Source: Bacteroides salyersiae WAL 10018 = DSM 18765 = JCM 12988
Lineage (GTDB): Bacteria > Bacteroidota > Bacteroidia > Bacteroidales > Bacteroidaceae
Length of the DNA: 64,000 nt
Reading direction: 5' to 3'
Assembly: GCF_000381365.1 (NCBI RefSeq)
Contig: NZ_KB905467.1
Location: 737,604-801,603, forward strand
Positions 44,146 through 53,555 of this stretch are shown here, in pieces. Below the pieces are notes generated by a model. The model did not search any database. It was not told the DNA's origin and worked only from the letters and a program-made list of their open reading frames with translations. Every line of letters starts with the position of its first letter. Position 1 is the stretch's first letter. The position numbers were made by a program, and so were the translations under genes.

Positions 44146-45189
44146 TTAAATTCGATGTTTTAGTAGGTTTATAAAGTTTAATTTTAACTTACTTATTGTT
44201 TTGTGACTGTAGCTGTTGTAGTCGAAAATGTAATCACATCCATTAGACCATCCTGCTTTATAGTTTTCTTCTCCACGTAAGTGATCATATTTGTGGTATT
44301 TCAAGCGTACGGCTCTATCTAACAGAAAGTAAAGATGGACCTTAACCGGAGAATAGGAAGCATATTCGTGATTACCGGCTGGCATATAGTAATAGTAGGT
44401 CTTTTTGTAATTGAATCCTAAATGCCAGGCTATTGGCTTATCATCAATATTTAATGATGAAAAATGTACGGTCTGTTTAAGTAGTTTATCATTCAATAAG
44501 TTCTCGTGAAAATGGGGAGCTTTGTAAGCATTGGGCCATTTCAGCCGATGTTCTTTCATGAATATGGGAAACGTTTCACTGATATCGCTAAATGTGTGAT
44601 ATTCTTTTAAATTGATCTCTCCTAGTTCACTCAGTCTGCGTATTTGTCTGCGTATATCTCCACGAAGACTGGTTTTAAAAAACTTCATCAGGTCTTCATT
44701 GTTATGTATATTTTCTAAGGATAAATAAGGACATGCTTCTCCTTGTTGCCATTCGCAGGATGAATCAATGAATTTTTGCCGAATTCCCGTTAATGAGATA
44801 ATATCTGTTCTATAATGATTTTGTAGAAACGAGAGTAATTCTTTCCAAAACAGTTCAAACTCAACTATGTTTTCTTTAAAGATAGGTTCATGATAATCAT
44901 AGTCAGAATATCCCACAGGGACAATAGTTTTTAAAAAAGCGTTTTTCCAATTTTTCTTCCATAATACTAATGGAAGAAAAATTTCATTTCCGTCTACACA
45001 CTTTCCCCAAACAAATATTGGAGTTAGTTCACGTAAAGGTAGATAAGTGTCGACCCATGCTTTTACCAATGATGGATGAAAAAATACGTGAGCATTTGGA
45101 GAGGTATCCATGATTATATTCCATCTGTTTAGATGCGTTTTACTCCAAATTTCTTCCCAATTACTATATATGTTAAATGTCCATTTCAT
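44146..45189 (-). CDS. GNAT/FemAB-like acyltransferase (BioF2-like domain)
   Basis: A 347-aa protein of the Acetyltransf_6 (BioF2-like, FemAB-fold) type. It shows VFFHPSLVKAWVDTY at the N-terminus, LRGDIRRQIRRLSELGEI (about 180), and the late IAWHLGFNYKKTYYYYMPA then HLYFLLDRAVRLKYHKYDHLRG (about 285) that carries the fold's acyl-donor pocket. Members transfer acyl or aminoacyl groups to sugars or peptides. Its start overlaps the end of the PIG-L gene upstream (ATGA), so it may re-acylate the sugar that PIG-L deacetylates. Confidence 0.75.
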   Translation of the reverse strand: MKWTFNIYSNWEEIWSKTHLNRWNIIMDTSPNAHVFFHPSLVKAWVDTYLPLRELTPIFVWGKCVDGNEIFLPLVLWKKNWKNAFLKTIVPVGYSDYDYHEPIFKENIVEFELFWKELLSFLQNHYRTDIISLTGIRQKFIDSSCEWQQGEACPYLSLENIHNNEDLMKFFKTSLRGDIRRQIRRLSELGEINLKEYHTFSDISETFPIFMKEHRLKWPNAYKAPHFHENLLNDKLLKQTVHFSSLNIDDKPIAWHLGFNYKKTYYYYMPAGNHEYASYSPVKVHLYFLLDRAVRLKYHKYDHLRGEENYKAGWSNGCDYIFDYNSYSHKTISKLKLNFINLLKHRI

Positions 45190-45911
45190 CTTATTTTAAA
45201 ATATAGTTCTTTGTTCCAACGATTAGCATGAATAAAGATTTTTGGTAATGTTCCTGACCACGGTTTCCCACAAGGAGCCTTAGGATATATATATTTATCG
45301 ATAGCTTCTTTTTTCCTTAAATGCTCTTCTTTCGTCATGTTAAGCAGTTGTGCGTTTTTCCAATCTATTTTCCAGGTATTATAATACCAGAACCAGACGC
45401 AGTATTCATAAAGCCGGATATCTGTCATTTCTTTAGTTATTCTTCTTATGATATTTCCGGCTTGTATATGATCGTTCCACCCTTCTCCTTTGTGTGGAAT
45501 GAAAATAGCATGGGGGTGGATATTTTTTATTAATCGGCTTAGCTTGTCCGTTTCTTGATGGTTATAGCTTATTTTGCCATCGGGGTAATCGAGGAAAAAT
45601 AGATTTTTTGTAGGTATACCCAATTTTCTGTTTATATTTATAGCCAATCCTCTTCTTGCGGTTATCAGTTCTTGGGAAGTAATTCCACAGCATCCGTTAT
45701 GTGACGCTTCTCCGCCGGTAAGAATGATGACGTATACGTCGTTTCCTTTGTTGAGAGAACGTTGTATCAATCCGGCACAACCTATCACTTCATCGTCCGG
45801 ATGCGGAGCGATAATTAGTAAAGATTCTTTGGGTTCGATACTGCCGGCTCTGATATTGGCGATACCGTGCAGTGCATTTACTCTGAGTTTCCGTATAATA
45901 TCCTTTATCAT
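45186..45911 (-). CDS. PIG-L family deacetylase
   Basis: A 241-aa zinc amidase. IIAPHPDDEVIGCAGLI (about 33) gives the Asp-Asp-Glu metal motif, ILTGGEASHNGCCG follows, and HKGEGWNDHIQAG (about 137) contains the third ligand His. It shares YCVWFWYYNTWK and KAPCGKPWSGTLPKIF with the second PIG-L gene at 43382. Start and stop both overlap neighbours by 4 bases (ATGA), so it is tightly coupled to the glycosyltransferase before it and the BioF2-like protein after it. Confidence 0.9.
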   Translation of the reverse strand: MIKDIIRKLRVNALHGIANIRAGSIEPKESLLIIAPHPDDEVIGCAGLIQRSLNKGNDVYVIILTGGEASHNGCCGITSQELITARRGLAININRKLGIPTKNLFFLDYPDGKISYNHQETDKLSRLIKNIHPHAIFIPHKGEGWNDHIQAGNIIRRITKEMTDIRLYEYCVWFWYYNTWKIDWKNAQLLNMTKEEHLRKKEAIDKYIYPKAPCGKPWSGTLPKIFIHANRWNKELYFKIR

Positions 45912-47140
45912 CTGGCATTCAGTAAGTTTTTGTAAATGTTCACTACATATTCAGGTGATAACCGGCTATATAATTGCCGTGTACTGTATTTTTCATTCAG
46001 TGTATTCTCTTGCCAGGCTTTATATAAAGTTAAGATACCTTTTTTGATGTCTTTATGATTTTCATTGTTGACGGCTATTCCTCCTCCCTGTAGGGTCAAC
46101 GTTGAATTTGCAAAACCATTAACCGGTGAAATGGCTAATATCGGTCGGTTGAGCTGGGCATAATCTGTAAATTTACTGGCAAAGAATATTCCTTTTTTAA
46201 GAACCGCTTCCAATAACACTAATACATCATATTCCTGCATCTTCTGCATTGCTGTCATATATGGGTAGCTACCTACAAAGCAAACATGATCTTTCAGATC
46301 GTATTTTTCGATTAATAGTTTTGTATGTTCATTTATATATCCCATAATGTCCAATTGTATCGACCTATATCCTTCGTCTATGAGTTCTCTTATTGCTTTA
46401 AAGGTCAATTCCGGATTCCTTTCGGAAGACAAATTACCGGAATGGCACATATACATTTTATCTCTTTTTTCAGAAGGGCGGACTGATAAAAACGATTCCG
46501 GCAGACCGATATGCGGAATGACTGCTGTCTGTTTGTCTTTCAGAAAAGAGAAATTTGCTTCAAAATGCTCTAATAACGTTTGGGATGGAAAGGTATTGAC
46601 ATCTGCTTTTTTTAGGCATGTCACGGTGTATCTATGAGCTATATTATGCTCTCCGGATGACAGATGGTGCGTGTATGGCTCCGGCCAGATAGTCGTTGCC
46701 GGATCGTTCCAGTTAGCTATCCATCGGATACCTGTCTTTTGCTTAATTTTGTATCCGATGATATGGGGAATATCGCTTGGAGAACGTGTTATGATTACAT
46801 CATAAGGATTTTTTTTGTGCAGTTCCAAGGCTTTTTGGTAGGCTCTGCGGGCCCAACGTATGCCGTTCATTGGAAATCCTCCCATTAATAAACTCGAATA
46901 GCATAAATCTGCCATTCTGTTTATCTTATTACCTGCCGGATAGCTGATTTCATACGTATGTTTCTTAAGCGGCAGCCAAGGTTCTTGCCATTCCGAACAA
47001 TAAGTAGGTCCTTCGTCTATCCGGGATATGACATCCACTTCCCACCCTTTTTCTTGTAATGCATATACAAGTTTGCCATTACATAAATTCTCAGAAAATG
47101 TGTATGGCAAATATCCGGGAGCGATAAATAAGATTCTCAT
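45908..47140 (-). CDS. glycosyltransferase family 4
   Basis: A 410-aa GT-B protein. N-terminal RILFIAPGYLPYTFSENL, then SGNLSSERNPELTFKAIRE (about 234) opening the donor domain, and EAVLKKGIFFASKFTDYAQL (about 315), which takes the place of the usual E-x7-E. It should transfer a sugar in capsule repeat assembly. Its ATG is 1 bp from the wecB stop. Confidence 0.88.
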   Translation of the reverse strand: MRILFIAPGYLPYTFSENLCNGKLVYALQEKGWEVDVISRIDEGPTYCSEWQEPWLPLKKHTYEISYPAGNKINRMADLCYSSLLMGGFPMNGIRWARRAYQKALELHKKNPYDVIITRSPSDIPHIIGYKIKQKTGIRWIANWNDPATTIWPEPYTHHLSSGEHNIAHRYTVTCLKKADVNTFPSQTLLEHFEANFSFLKDKQTAVIPHIGLPESFLSVRPSEKRDKMYMCHSGNLSSERNPELTFKAIRELIDEGYRSIQLDIMGYINEHTKLLIEKYDLKDHVCFVGSYPYMTAMQKMQEYDVLVLLEAVLKKGIFFASKFTDYAQLNRPILAISPVNGFANSTLTLQGGGIAVNNENHKDIKKGILTLYKAWQENTLNEKYSTRQLYSRLSPEYVVNIYKNLLNAR

Positions 47141-47141
47141 T

Positions 47142-48287
47142 TTATGATAAGTGATTTACAATTCTTTCACAAGCCATTCCGTCTCCGTAAGGATTGGTGG
47201 CTTTACTCATTTTTTCATAGTAAGCCTTGTCGTCTAACAAACGGCTCACCTCACTGATGATTTTATTACGGTCGGTACCTACTAACTTTACCGTACCCGC
47301 ATCCACGGCTTCCGGCCGTTCGGTGGTATCACGCATTACCAACACCGGTTTTCCCAATCCGGGAGCTTCTTCCTGTATCCCGCCGCTATCGGTCAGTACC
47401 AATGTACTTTTCTCCATGAGATAGACGAATGGCAGATATTCCAATGGTTCAATGAAAAACATGTTCTTCTGTTGTTTCTCTCCGAATACCTCATGGATTG
47501 GTTTTCTTACATTCGGATTTAGATGCATGGGGTATACAAAGTCCACATCCGGATATTTCTCTGTCAGTGTTTTGATTCCGGTACACATATTGATAAATCC
47601 TTCTCCGAAGTTTTCCCGGCGATGGCCGGTGATCAGCACCAAACGTCTGGCGTTATTAAGACGGTCAACATCGTACCCGGAGCTTTTTAAAGAATTATTC
47701 AAGGTGGTTTCTAATGCCGGGTCATCCTTGATTTTTCTTACCACTGCATAAAGGGCATCGATAACTGTATTACCTGTCACCAAAATTTGTTTTTCCTCGA
47801 TTCCTTCATTCAGCAGATTCTGTTTGCTTAACGGTGTAGGAGAAAAGTGACAGGTTGCTATTCTTCCGGTTATTTGCCGGTTCATTTCTTCCGGCCATGG
47901 GCTGTAAATATTGTGTGTCCGTAATCCTGCTTCCACATGTCCTACCGGTATCTGTTGATAGAATGCTGCCAAGGCTGCTGCCGTGGAGGTCGTGGTATCG
48001 CCGTGTACTAATACAATGTCCGGTTGTGTCTTTTTCAATACATCCCGCATGCCTACAAGTACTTTGGCTGTTACGTCATATAGGTCTTGGCCTTGTTTCA
48101 TAATGTTCAAGTCATGGTCGGGGACGATGTCGAATAGATGTAAGACTTGATCGAGCATCTCTCTGTGCTGGCCGGTTACGCATACAATTGTTTTAAATAC
48201 ATCTTTGTGTTTTTGGAACTCTTTTACCAAAGGAGCCATTTTTATAGCTTCCGGACGAGTGCCGAAAACGAGCATGATCGTTTTCAT
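47142..48287 (-). CDS. wecB: UDP-N-acetylglucosamine 2-epimerase (non-hydrolysing)
   Basis: Interconverts UDP-GlcNAc and UDP-ManNAc in the cytoplasm, giving a precursor for ManNAc or its derivatives in the capsule. FGTRPEAIKMAPLV is at the N-terminus, HGDTTTSTAAALAAFY near 95, HVEAGLRT and PEEMNRQITGRIA near 117-137, and SGGIQEEAPGLGKPVLVMRD near 295. 381 aa is the usual length. ManNAc-6-dehydrogenase (WecC) is not in the window. Confidence 0.94.
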   Translation of the reverse strand: MKTIMLVFGTRPEAIKMAPLVKEFQKHKDVFKTIVCVTGQHREMLDQVLHLFDIVPDHDLNIMKQGQDLYDVTAKVLVGMRDVLKKTQPDIVLVHGDTTTSTAAALAAFYQQIPVGHVEAGLRTHNIYSPWPEEMNRQITGRIATCHFSPTPLSKQNLLNEGIEEKQILVTGNTVIDALYAVVRKIKDDPALETTLNNSLKSSGYDVDRLNNARRLVLITGHRRENFGEGFINMCTGIKTLTEKYPDVDFVYPMHLNPNVRKPIHEVFGEKQQKNMFFIEPLEYLPFVYLMEKSTLVLTDSGGIQEEAPGLGKPVLVMRDTTERPEAVDAGTVKLVGTDRNKIISEVSRLLDDKAYYEKMSKATNPYGDGMACERIVNHLS

Positions 48288-48311
48288 TGTTATATATATT
48301 ATGTTTTTACT

Positions 48312-49322
48312 TTATCCAATTAAGAATTTGCCGATTTTTGTTTTTAAAATTAATCTTGTTAAGATATAGGATACAAATAGAGATGTTAGAAAAAAGAAAA
48401 ATGGAAATAAATAGATATTTTCTGCTGCCCATTTTTCTAACGGTAATAACTTTTGAACTGTTTTTGAAATAAGATAAAGTTGTATCCAATTATGAAATAT
48501 GTAAATACCATAACTGTAATTGCTAAAAGATAAAATAGGATTTATAAATTTGTGTTTATTCCAGTCAACGAGTTCAGTTATGTACCATAAGGCTATAATA
48601 ATGGAAGTTTGAGACAATTCGCTATACCAATGGATATTTCCATATTCTGTTGGGTGTATTATAGTTATTGAAAAATAGATGATAAATAATAAATATATTA
48701 TTTTGTAACGAGTGATGATGTTAATTATCAATTCTTTGTAATGGTAAATTACCCATCCTAAATAAAACCAGCAATACCAAAGGGATAAATTGTGTAATCC
48801 TAATATTCTAGGTAGAAATTTATCTAATAATGCTATTCCAAAGCAAACAAAAAGAATCACTAATTTCCATTTGGCTTTTGTGAAGAAAGAGCATTTATGG
48901 AGTAAGTAAGTTAATAAGAAACACCAAAATATCATTGGCAAAAACCACAGATGCCAATATCCACCGTTTAATAATTCTAATGGATGAAAATTATTTGTAC
49001 TCGCCATCATTATTATGCCAAAAAGAAAATATGGAAGTAGAATTCTTTTAGTTTTATTTTTAATCAGATATCCAAAAGTTGGATATTTGTTTTTGGCAAT
49101 AAGAAAGGCAAATAAGTAACCAGATACAAATACAAACATAGGCATTGCTATGTTGATAAAATAAAATTGGTTGATTGTGAAATAAGTGGAATGGTATATT
49201 TCTTTTAGTTTTGGGAAGTGGTTTGCATACATCATGCCATAGGCATGAAAGGCTACAACTAATGTAATAGAGAATGCACGTATAATAGCAATACTTTGTA
49301 ATTTCTCTTTTTTTTGTGCCAT
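48312..49322 (-). CDS. acyltransferase family 3 (O-acyltransferase)
   Basis: A 336-aa integral membrane protein with about ten helices, the intact counterpart of the frameshifted gene at 36189. The N-terminus IAIIRAFSITLVVAFHAYGM shows the Arg and His of the active-site motif. It has no in-frame disruption. It would O-acetylate, or otherwise acylate, a sugar of the capsule. It lies between wecB and the pyruvyl transferase gene. Confidence 0.88.
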   Translation of the reverse strand: MAQKKEKLQSIAIIRAFSITLVVAFHAYGMMYANHFPKLKEIYHSTYFTINQFYFINIAMPMFVFVSGYLFAFLIAKNKYPTFGYLIKNKTKRILLPYFLFGIIMMASTNNFHPLELLNGGYWHLWFLPMIFWCFLLTYLLHKCSFFTKAKWKLVILFVCFGIALLDKFLPRILGLHNLSLWYCWFYLGWVIYHYKELIINIITRYKIIYLLFIIYFSITIIHPTEYGNIHWYSELSQTSIIIALWYITELVDWNKHKFINPILSFSNYSYGIYIFHNWIQLYLISKTVQKLLPLEKWAAENIYLFPFFFFLTSLFVSYILTRLILKTKIGKFLIG

Positions 49323-49327
49323 AAATA

Positions 49328-50569
49328 TTAATTCAAAATGTTTTGAAATGTATTTTGCAATAGTATTGATATAGATTTGGATTTTTGAAATGTATTTTCT
49401 CCTATCGTATCAAGTTCTTTTTCAATACGATTAAATGTGTTTTCGAGTATCTTTGAGGTCAGCTCATCATCTTTTATCCCGTACTGTTCGATATTAAATT
49501 GTTTCATAAATTCGATGGCTTTCGGATGATAGGCGATGCCGATAAGTGGAGTTCCACTTGTTAATGCAAAGATTGTGGAATGTGTTTTGTGACCGATAAA
49601 TATTCTGCATTTGGCAACCTCTTGTAAATGTTCATGTGTAGGCATGTCCTTGTCTATATAAGTACATTCACATTCGTTTGGTTGTTTTACCCGGTTTAAG
49701 ATTTCTTTTATAAGTACACGGTCATCCGGAAGAGTCCCTTTTAATTCCATAGGGAAAAATACGACTTTATAACCTTTTGATACTGCAAAATCACAGAATG
49801 AAGAAAAGGTTTTTATATATCTTTCATGTTTTTCCGGACTACGCTGTTGGGTACTGTATATGGCTATTCCTATTTTCTTTTCTCTTTTTGAGGGTTGTGT
49901 ATGGAAAGGGAAAAGTGAGTTTAAGGAAATTACAGTTTCATAGGTCCCTTTTATAAGAGACGGAGAAATTCCTAAATCAATTAGGCTTTGTTTTGATTGC
50001 TCTTCTCTCGGATATAAAACACTACAATTTGATAAGAGTCTTTGAGTCAACTTTTTATTCCGGGGATTATGAAAGTCAAATGGACCAAAGGATTGAGAAA
50101 AGCAGATTGTCTTTTTCTTCATACTCATTACGGCCATGGCATCGAAGTTGATGGAAGAAACTAAATCTTTAGACAAGATAGTTGTAAAGTGGTGGCCTCC
50201 GACACTTATTACCAGATCGGCTCTACGCGCTTTTTCAAAAAAAGACGGGTTGATTAAGAATCGGTTTACTAATGAAGAACAATGAGAAAGATAACTTTCA
50301 CGCATGATCGTAAAAGTGTATTTTTTGATTTTATTGATAATGTTCCAATATTTTTTGTTGCGGGGGATTCTTGTATAATCCCAAGCCGAGGGGATAAATT
50401 CGATTTGCTGTTCTTGATAATAAGAGTATCCTTCCCATAATTCTGGTGACGAAGTTGAAACAGAGATATGAATAGAGGGGGCTATCGATCTGATGATAGA
50501 ACAAGTTGCGTACAAAACTGCCCTGTCTCCTTTATTACCGGCATATTGATGGATTAGTAAAATATTCAT
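49328..50569 (-). CDS. polysaccharide pyruvyl transferase family protein
   Basis: A 413-aa GT-B-like enzyme that adds a pyruvyl ketal from phosphoenolpyruvate to a sugar, giving the polymer negative charge. Family features: LLIHQYAGNKGDRAVLYATC at the N-terminus, VISVGGHHF (about 122), ICFSQSFGPFD (about 155) and IFIGHKTHSTIFALTSGTPLIG (about 335). Next to it, on the same strand, is a nitroreductase-like gene; the two often occur together in polysaccharide clusters. Confidence 0.9.
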   Translation of the reverse strand: MNILLIHQYAGNKGDRAVLYATCSIIRSIAPSIHISVSTSSPELWEGYSYYQEQQIEFIPSAWDYTRIPRNKKYWNIINKIKKYTFTIMRESYLSHCSSLVNRFLINPSFFEKARRADLVISVGGHHFTTILSKDLVSSINFDAMAVMSMKKKTICFSQSFGPFDFHNPRNKKLTQRLLSNCSVLYPREEQSKQSLIDLGISPSLIKGTYETVISLNSLFPFHTQPSKREKKIGIAIYSTQQRSPEKHERYIKTFSSFCDFAVSKGYKVVFFPMELKGTLPDDRVLIKEILNRVKQPNECECTYIDKDMPTHEHLQEVAKCRIFIGHKTHSTIFALTSGTPLIGIAYHPKAIEFMKQFNIEQYGIKDDELTSKILENTFNRIEKELDTIGENTFQKSKSISILLQNTFQNILN

Positions 50570-50571
50570 TT

Positions 50572-51489
50572 TTAATATTTTCTTTGTGGTGGTAAATAAT
50601 TATGTGACGCATATCCCATTACAGCACAAAATATGATGATGAATTCTTGAGGAATGTCTAATAACATCCTTAATCGAGCCTCTTCTTCTTTGTCTTTTTG
50701 AGCCCACGAAAGAATTGTACCTGTAATGCCCAATGTTTGTGCTGCGAGGAATACATTTTGTGCTCCTAAGCTGGTGTCTATGGCTGGCAAATAAACTTCA
50801 CTGGGCCATACGTATCCACGGGAATCTGCAGCAAATACCCAAAAGGAGGGAATGAATGTACTGAATCCGGTTCCTCCTTTACAGCATTTGAGGCATTCAT
50901 TTGCTTTTGAGGGAGTATTGGTTATGAATAGTCGGATCGGTTGTTTGTTGCAACTGTTCGCTGCCCAGTTTACAAGTCCTGATAATTGGTTTATGATTTC
51001 ATCGGATAAATTTATTTCGCGGAAAAATCTGTTTGAACGTCGTTGCTTTATTAATTCGGACAATTGTTCATAACAGATTGGCGGTGCTTCTGTTTTCCCT
51101 TGTAAGGGTAAGAATGACTGAGGAGAAGTTTGTAGTTGTTCGTAAAATTCTACTTTACTTTGCGCCCATTCAACTGTAGGATCAGATGCGAAAGGCGTAT
51201 GTCTTATTTTTTCTATTTTTTCTTTCAGTAATTTATAGTATAATTTACTATGTCCTGGTTCTATATCGCGTCTGTGTAGTCCTTTATCTATAATATGCGC
51301 ATATTTACGCATGAGTAACATGTCTTTTTCGTGGCTGTCTTTGAGTGAATAGTCTAAATATTTTTCTGTATCCTCAATAATTGTTTTATAGTAAGAGGGT
51401 ACGATAATTCCTCCATTTGCAATGATTTTATAATGTTTGAGAGGAAGGATGCGTTTTAGGAATATTCCTATTGTTTTTTTAAGAGACAT
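50572..51489 (-). CDS. nitroreductase family protein of the capsule operon
   Basis: A 305-aa protein. The nitroreductase fold is in the C-terminal ~190 residues: RRSNRFFREINLSDEII (about 140), ANSCNKQPIRLFITN, DTSLGAQNVFLAAQTLGITG (about 240). The family binds FMN and usually reduces quinones, nitro groups or enones. In clusters with a pyruvyl transferase it may act in sugar modification, but the substrate is unknown. The first ~130 residues are not nitroreductase-like and look helical. It overlaps the flippase gene by 22 bp. Confidence 0.85.
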   Translation of the reverse strand: MSLKKTIGIFLKRILPLKHYKIIANGGIIVPSYYKTIIEDTEKYLDYSLKDSHEKDMLLMRKYAHIIDKGLHRRDIEPGHSKLYYKLLKEKIEKIRHTPFASDPTVEWAQSKVEFYEQLQTSPQSFLPLQGKTEAPPICYEQLSELIKQRRSNRFFREINLSDEIINQLSGLVNWAANSCNKQPIRLFITNTPSKANECLKCCKGGTGFSTFIPSFWVFAADSRGYVWPSEVYLPAIDTSLGAQNVFLAAQTLGITGTILSWAQKDKEEEARLRMLLDIPQEFIIIFCAVMGYASHNYLPPQRKY

Positions 51490-52997
51490 TTTTCTTTTAA
51501 TTTAATAATGAACGGATAACATATTTCACGGATGAAATCTTTGTCTATTAGTCGGATAGTGATGACGGTTATTATAAGATTAAGAATGAATACAATACAT
51601 CCTGTTATCAGGAATGATATGAAATCGGGGATGGACAGATAAATGTTATTTTTTAAGTAATATATGATTGTAAAACATCCTATAGACACTAAATAGGGGA
51701 ACAAGAATATTTTATATGCAATGATGTTTTTGTTTTTAATATACTTTTTCCATATACATCCTATAACAAAGACGCCTATTAATGAGGATAATAGATAACT
51801 ATATCCAACTCCATTGACTCCCAATGTTGGAATTAGCAATAAATCGCATAGTAAAATAACGAATGAACTGGCTATAGTGATATACATTACATATTGAGGT
51901 ACTCCCAGTCCTTTAAGTAATGAATCATAAGGTAAAAAAGCTCCTCTAACGATATAACTGAAAGCAAGTATGGTTGCTATGAAACCGGATTTTTCCGCAA
52001 AATCGGTTGATATCCAAATTGCTAAAAAATCTTTAATCATTATAGCCATGGGAACAAAAATTACGATTGACAGATAAAGTGATAATTGGGTTGATTTTAT
52101 ATATATAGATTTTATGACCGTTGTATTCTTTTCTGCGGCAAACTTGGGGAATAATACACTAAAACCAGAAGATATTGTACTATTCACCTTCCCAATAACT
52201 TGCATCGGAATACTGAAGTAGCTTACGGCTTGTGGACCGATGAATATTGAAAGTAAAATATTGTCACAGTATTGCCACACGAGTCCCACTATCTGGCTTA
52301 AGAAAGAAAAGATGCCATAACTGAAAATTTCTTTATAATCTTTTTGAGATGGTATGCGGTAAAGCATCAGAAATGGTAATAACTTTTTGGAGATGATTAT
52401 TACAGAAAACAGTGATAATATACCAATGGATAGTTGAGCTATTACTAAACCTTTTAATCCGTACCCTAAAAAGATGACAAGGATATTGGCAATAAAACGT
52501 ATACCGTTTTGACCGATTTGTATGTATGAGAAAATATCGTAACGTTGTAAAGCTTGTGGAACAGAAGTAAAACAACCGTAAATAAAATTTATAAAGAATA
52601 GTAAAAGCGTGAGCCTGATTAATAAACTACCTTCTGATCCTAATTCCGATAAGTTCAATAATCGTATAATCATTTCGGGGATGAAAAAGAAGATGCTGGT
52701 TACTATGATTCCCAACAAACTGTATAACCATAGTGTAGCATTAAATACCCGGTTGACACCTTCATTATCATTTTTCGAATAGTAAAATGCCACATAACGT
52801 AAGGTCGCTTCTCCTAATCCTAAATTTATAATTGACAAAGCACCTCCGATTGTGCCTAAAATGATATATATACCATATTGAGCATCTCCTAATCCTTTGG
52901 TAATTATCGGAGTTAAAATAAATAATAAAAGGATATTTAGAACATTAGACAGTATATTCCAAAAAGCATTGTATTTTAATGATTTATTGGGTAACAT
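51468..52997 (-). CDS. wzx: oligosaccharide flippase (Wzx-like)
   Basis: A 509-aa membrane protein with about 12-14 helices (for example NILLLFILTPIITKGLGDAQ and AVSYFSIPMQVIGKV). It belongs to the polysaccharide flippase family that moves undecaprenyl-linked repeat units across the inner membrane. It is the first biosynthetic gene, 36 bp after upxY. Its 3' end overlaps the nitroreductase-like gene. Confidence 0.9.
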   Translation of the reverse strand: MLPNKSLKYNAFWNILSNVLNILLLFILTPIITKGLGDAQYGIYIILGTIGGALSIINLGLGEATLRYVAFYYSKNDNEGVNRVFNATLWLYSLLGIIVTSIFFFIPEMIIRLLNLSELGSEGSLLIRLTLLLFFINFIYGCFTSVPQALQRYDIFSYIQIGQNGIRFIANILVIFLGYGLKGLVIAQLSIGILSLFSVIIISKKLLPFLMLYRIPSQKDYKEIFSYGIFSFLSQIVGLVWQYCDNILLSIFIGPQAVSYFSIPMQVIGKVNSTISSGFSVLFPKFAAEKNTTVIKSIYIKSTQLSLYLSIVIFVPMAIMIKDFLAIWISTDFAEKSGFIATILAFSYIVRGAFLPYDSLLKGLGVPQYVMYITIASSFVILLCDLLLIPTLGVNGVGYSYLLSSLIGVFVIGCIWKKYIKNKNIIAYKIFLFPYLVSIGCFTIIYYLKNNIYLSIPDFISFLITGCIVFILNLIITVITIRLIDKDFIREICYPFIIKLKEKCLLKKQ

Positions 52998-53033
52998 GAT
53001 ACTTCCTATTATATGTGAGGGGGGAATTTTGAA

Positions 53034-53537
53034 TTAAAAATATATTTTTTCCACAAACCCCGCCGACATATCCACCTGTGCGCATCCCAGCATATCCAGT
53101 CTTACGACTACTTTGCTTTTCCCATCCACCGTCACCAGTTCTCCTTCCAGTCCGGCCAACGGTCCCTTGATTACCCTTACCTGTTCTCCTACAGCCAGTG
53201 GAGTAGTGCACAATTCCACCGCTTCTTCCGAATAATCCAGCATGAATTTGAATTTTTCCATTTGTCGGTCGGGGATGACGGCCGGAACGGATTCTCCCCG
53301 TAACACCATATACCGGCTGATAGCTGATAGCGTGAGCGGTAATCCGCGTTCTTCGTCAGATACGCGGACAAAGATCATCATCGGAATAACTACCCGCTCT
53401 ACTTTTTTCCGGCGGTCACTCCACTGGTGAATCTCCTCTTGTATGGGGAGGAAACACTCAATACCCATCGCGGTAAGACGATCACGGGTTTTCTTCTCGT
53501 GATGAAGACGGACATAGGCGGCAAGCCAGGATTTCAT
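53034..53537 (-). CDS. upxY: UpxY family transcription antiterminator
   Basis: A 167-aa NusG-like protein. In B. fragilis, UpxY proteins stop early termination in the leader of their own capsule operon. The NusG N-terminal domain starts WLAAYVRLHHEKKTRDRLTA, and a KOW-like region is VGEQVRVIKGPLAGLEGEL (about 117). It is the first gene of the operon, with a promoter at 53787-53758 and a ~215-nt leader that contains a long hairpin (53556-53636). No UpxZ follows it directly; UpxZ is at the far end. Confidence 0.93.
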   Translation of the reverse strand: MKSWLAAYVRLHHEKKTRDRLTAMGIECFLPIQEEIHQWSDRRKKVERVVIPMMIFVRVSDEERGLPLTLSAISRYMVLRGESVPAVIPDRQMEKFKFMLDYSEEAVELCTTPLAVGEQVRVIKGPLAGLEGELVTVDGKSKVVVRLDMLGCAQVDMSAGFVEKIYF

Positions 53538-53555
53538 GAAAATTAAAGATTATTT

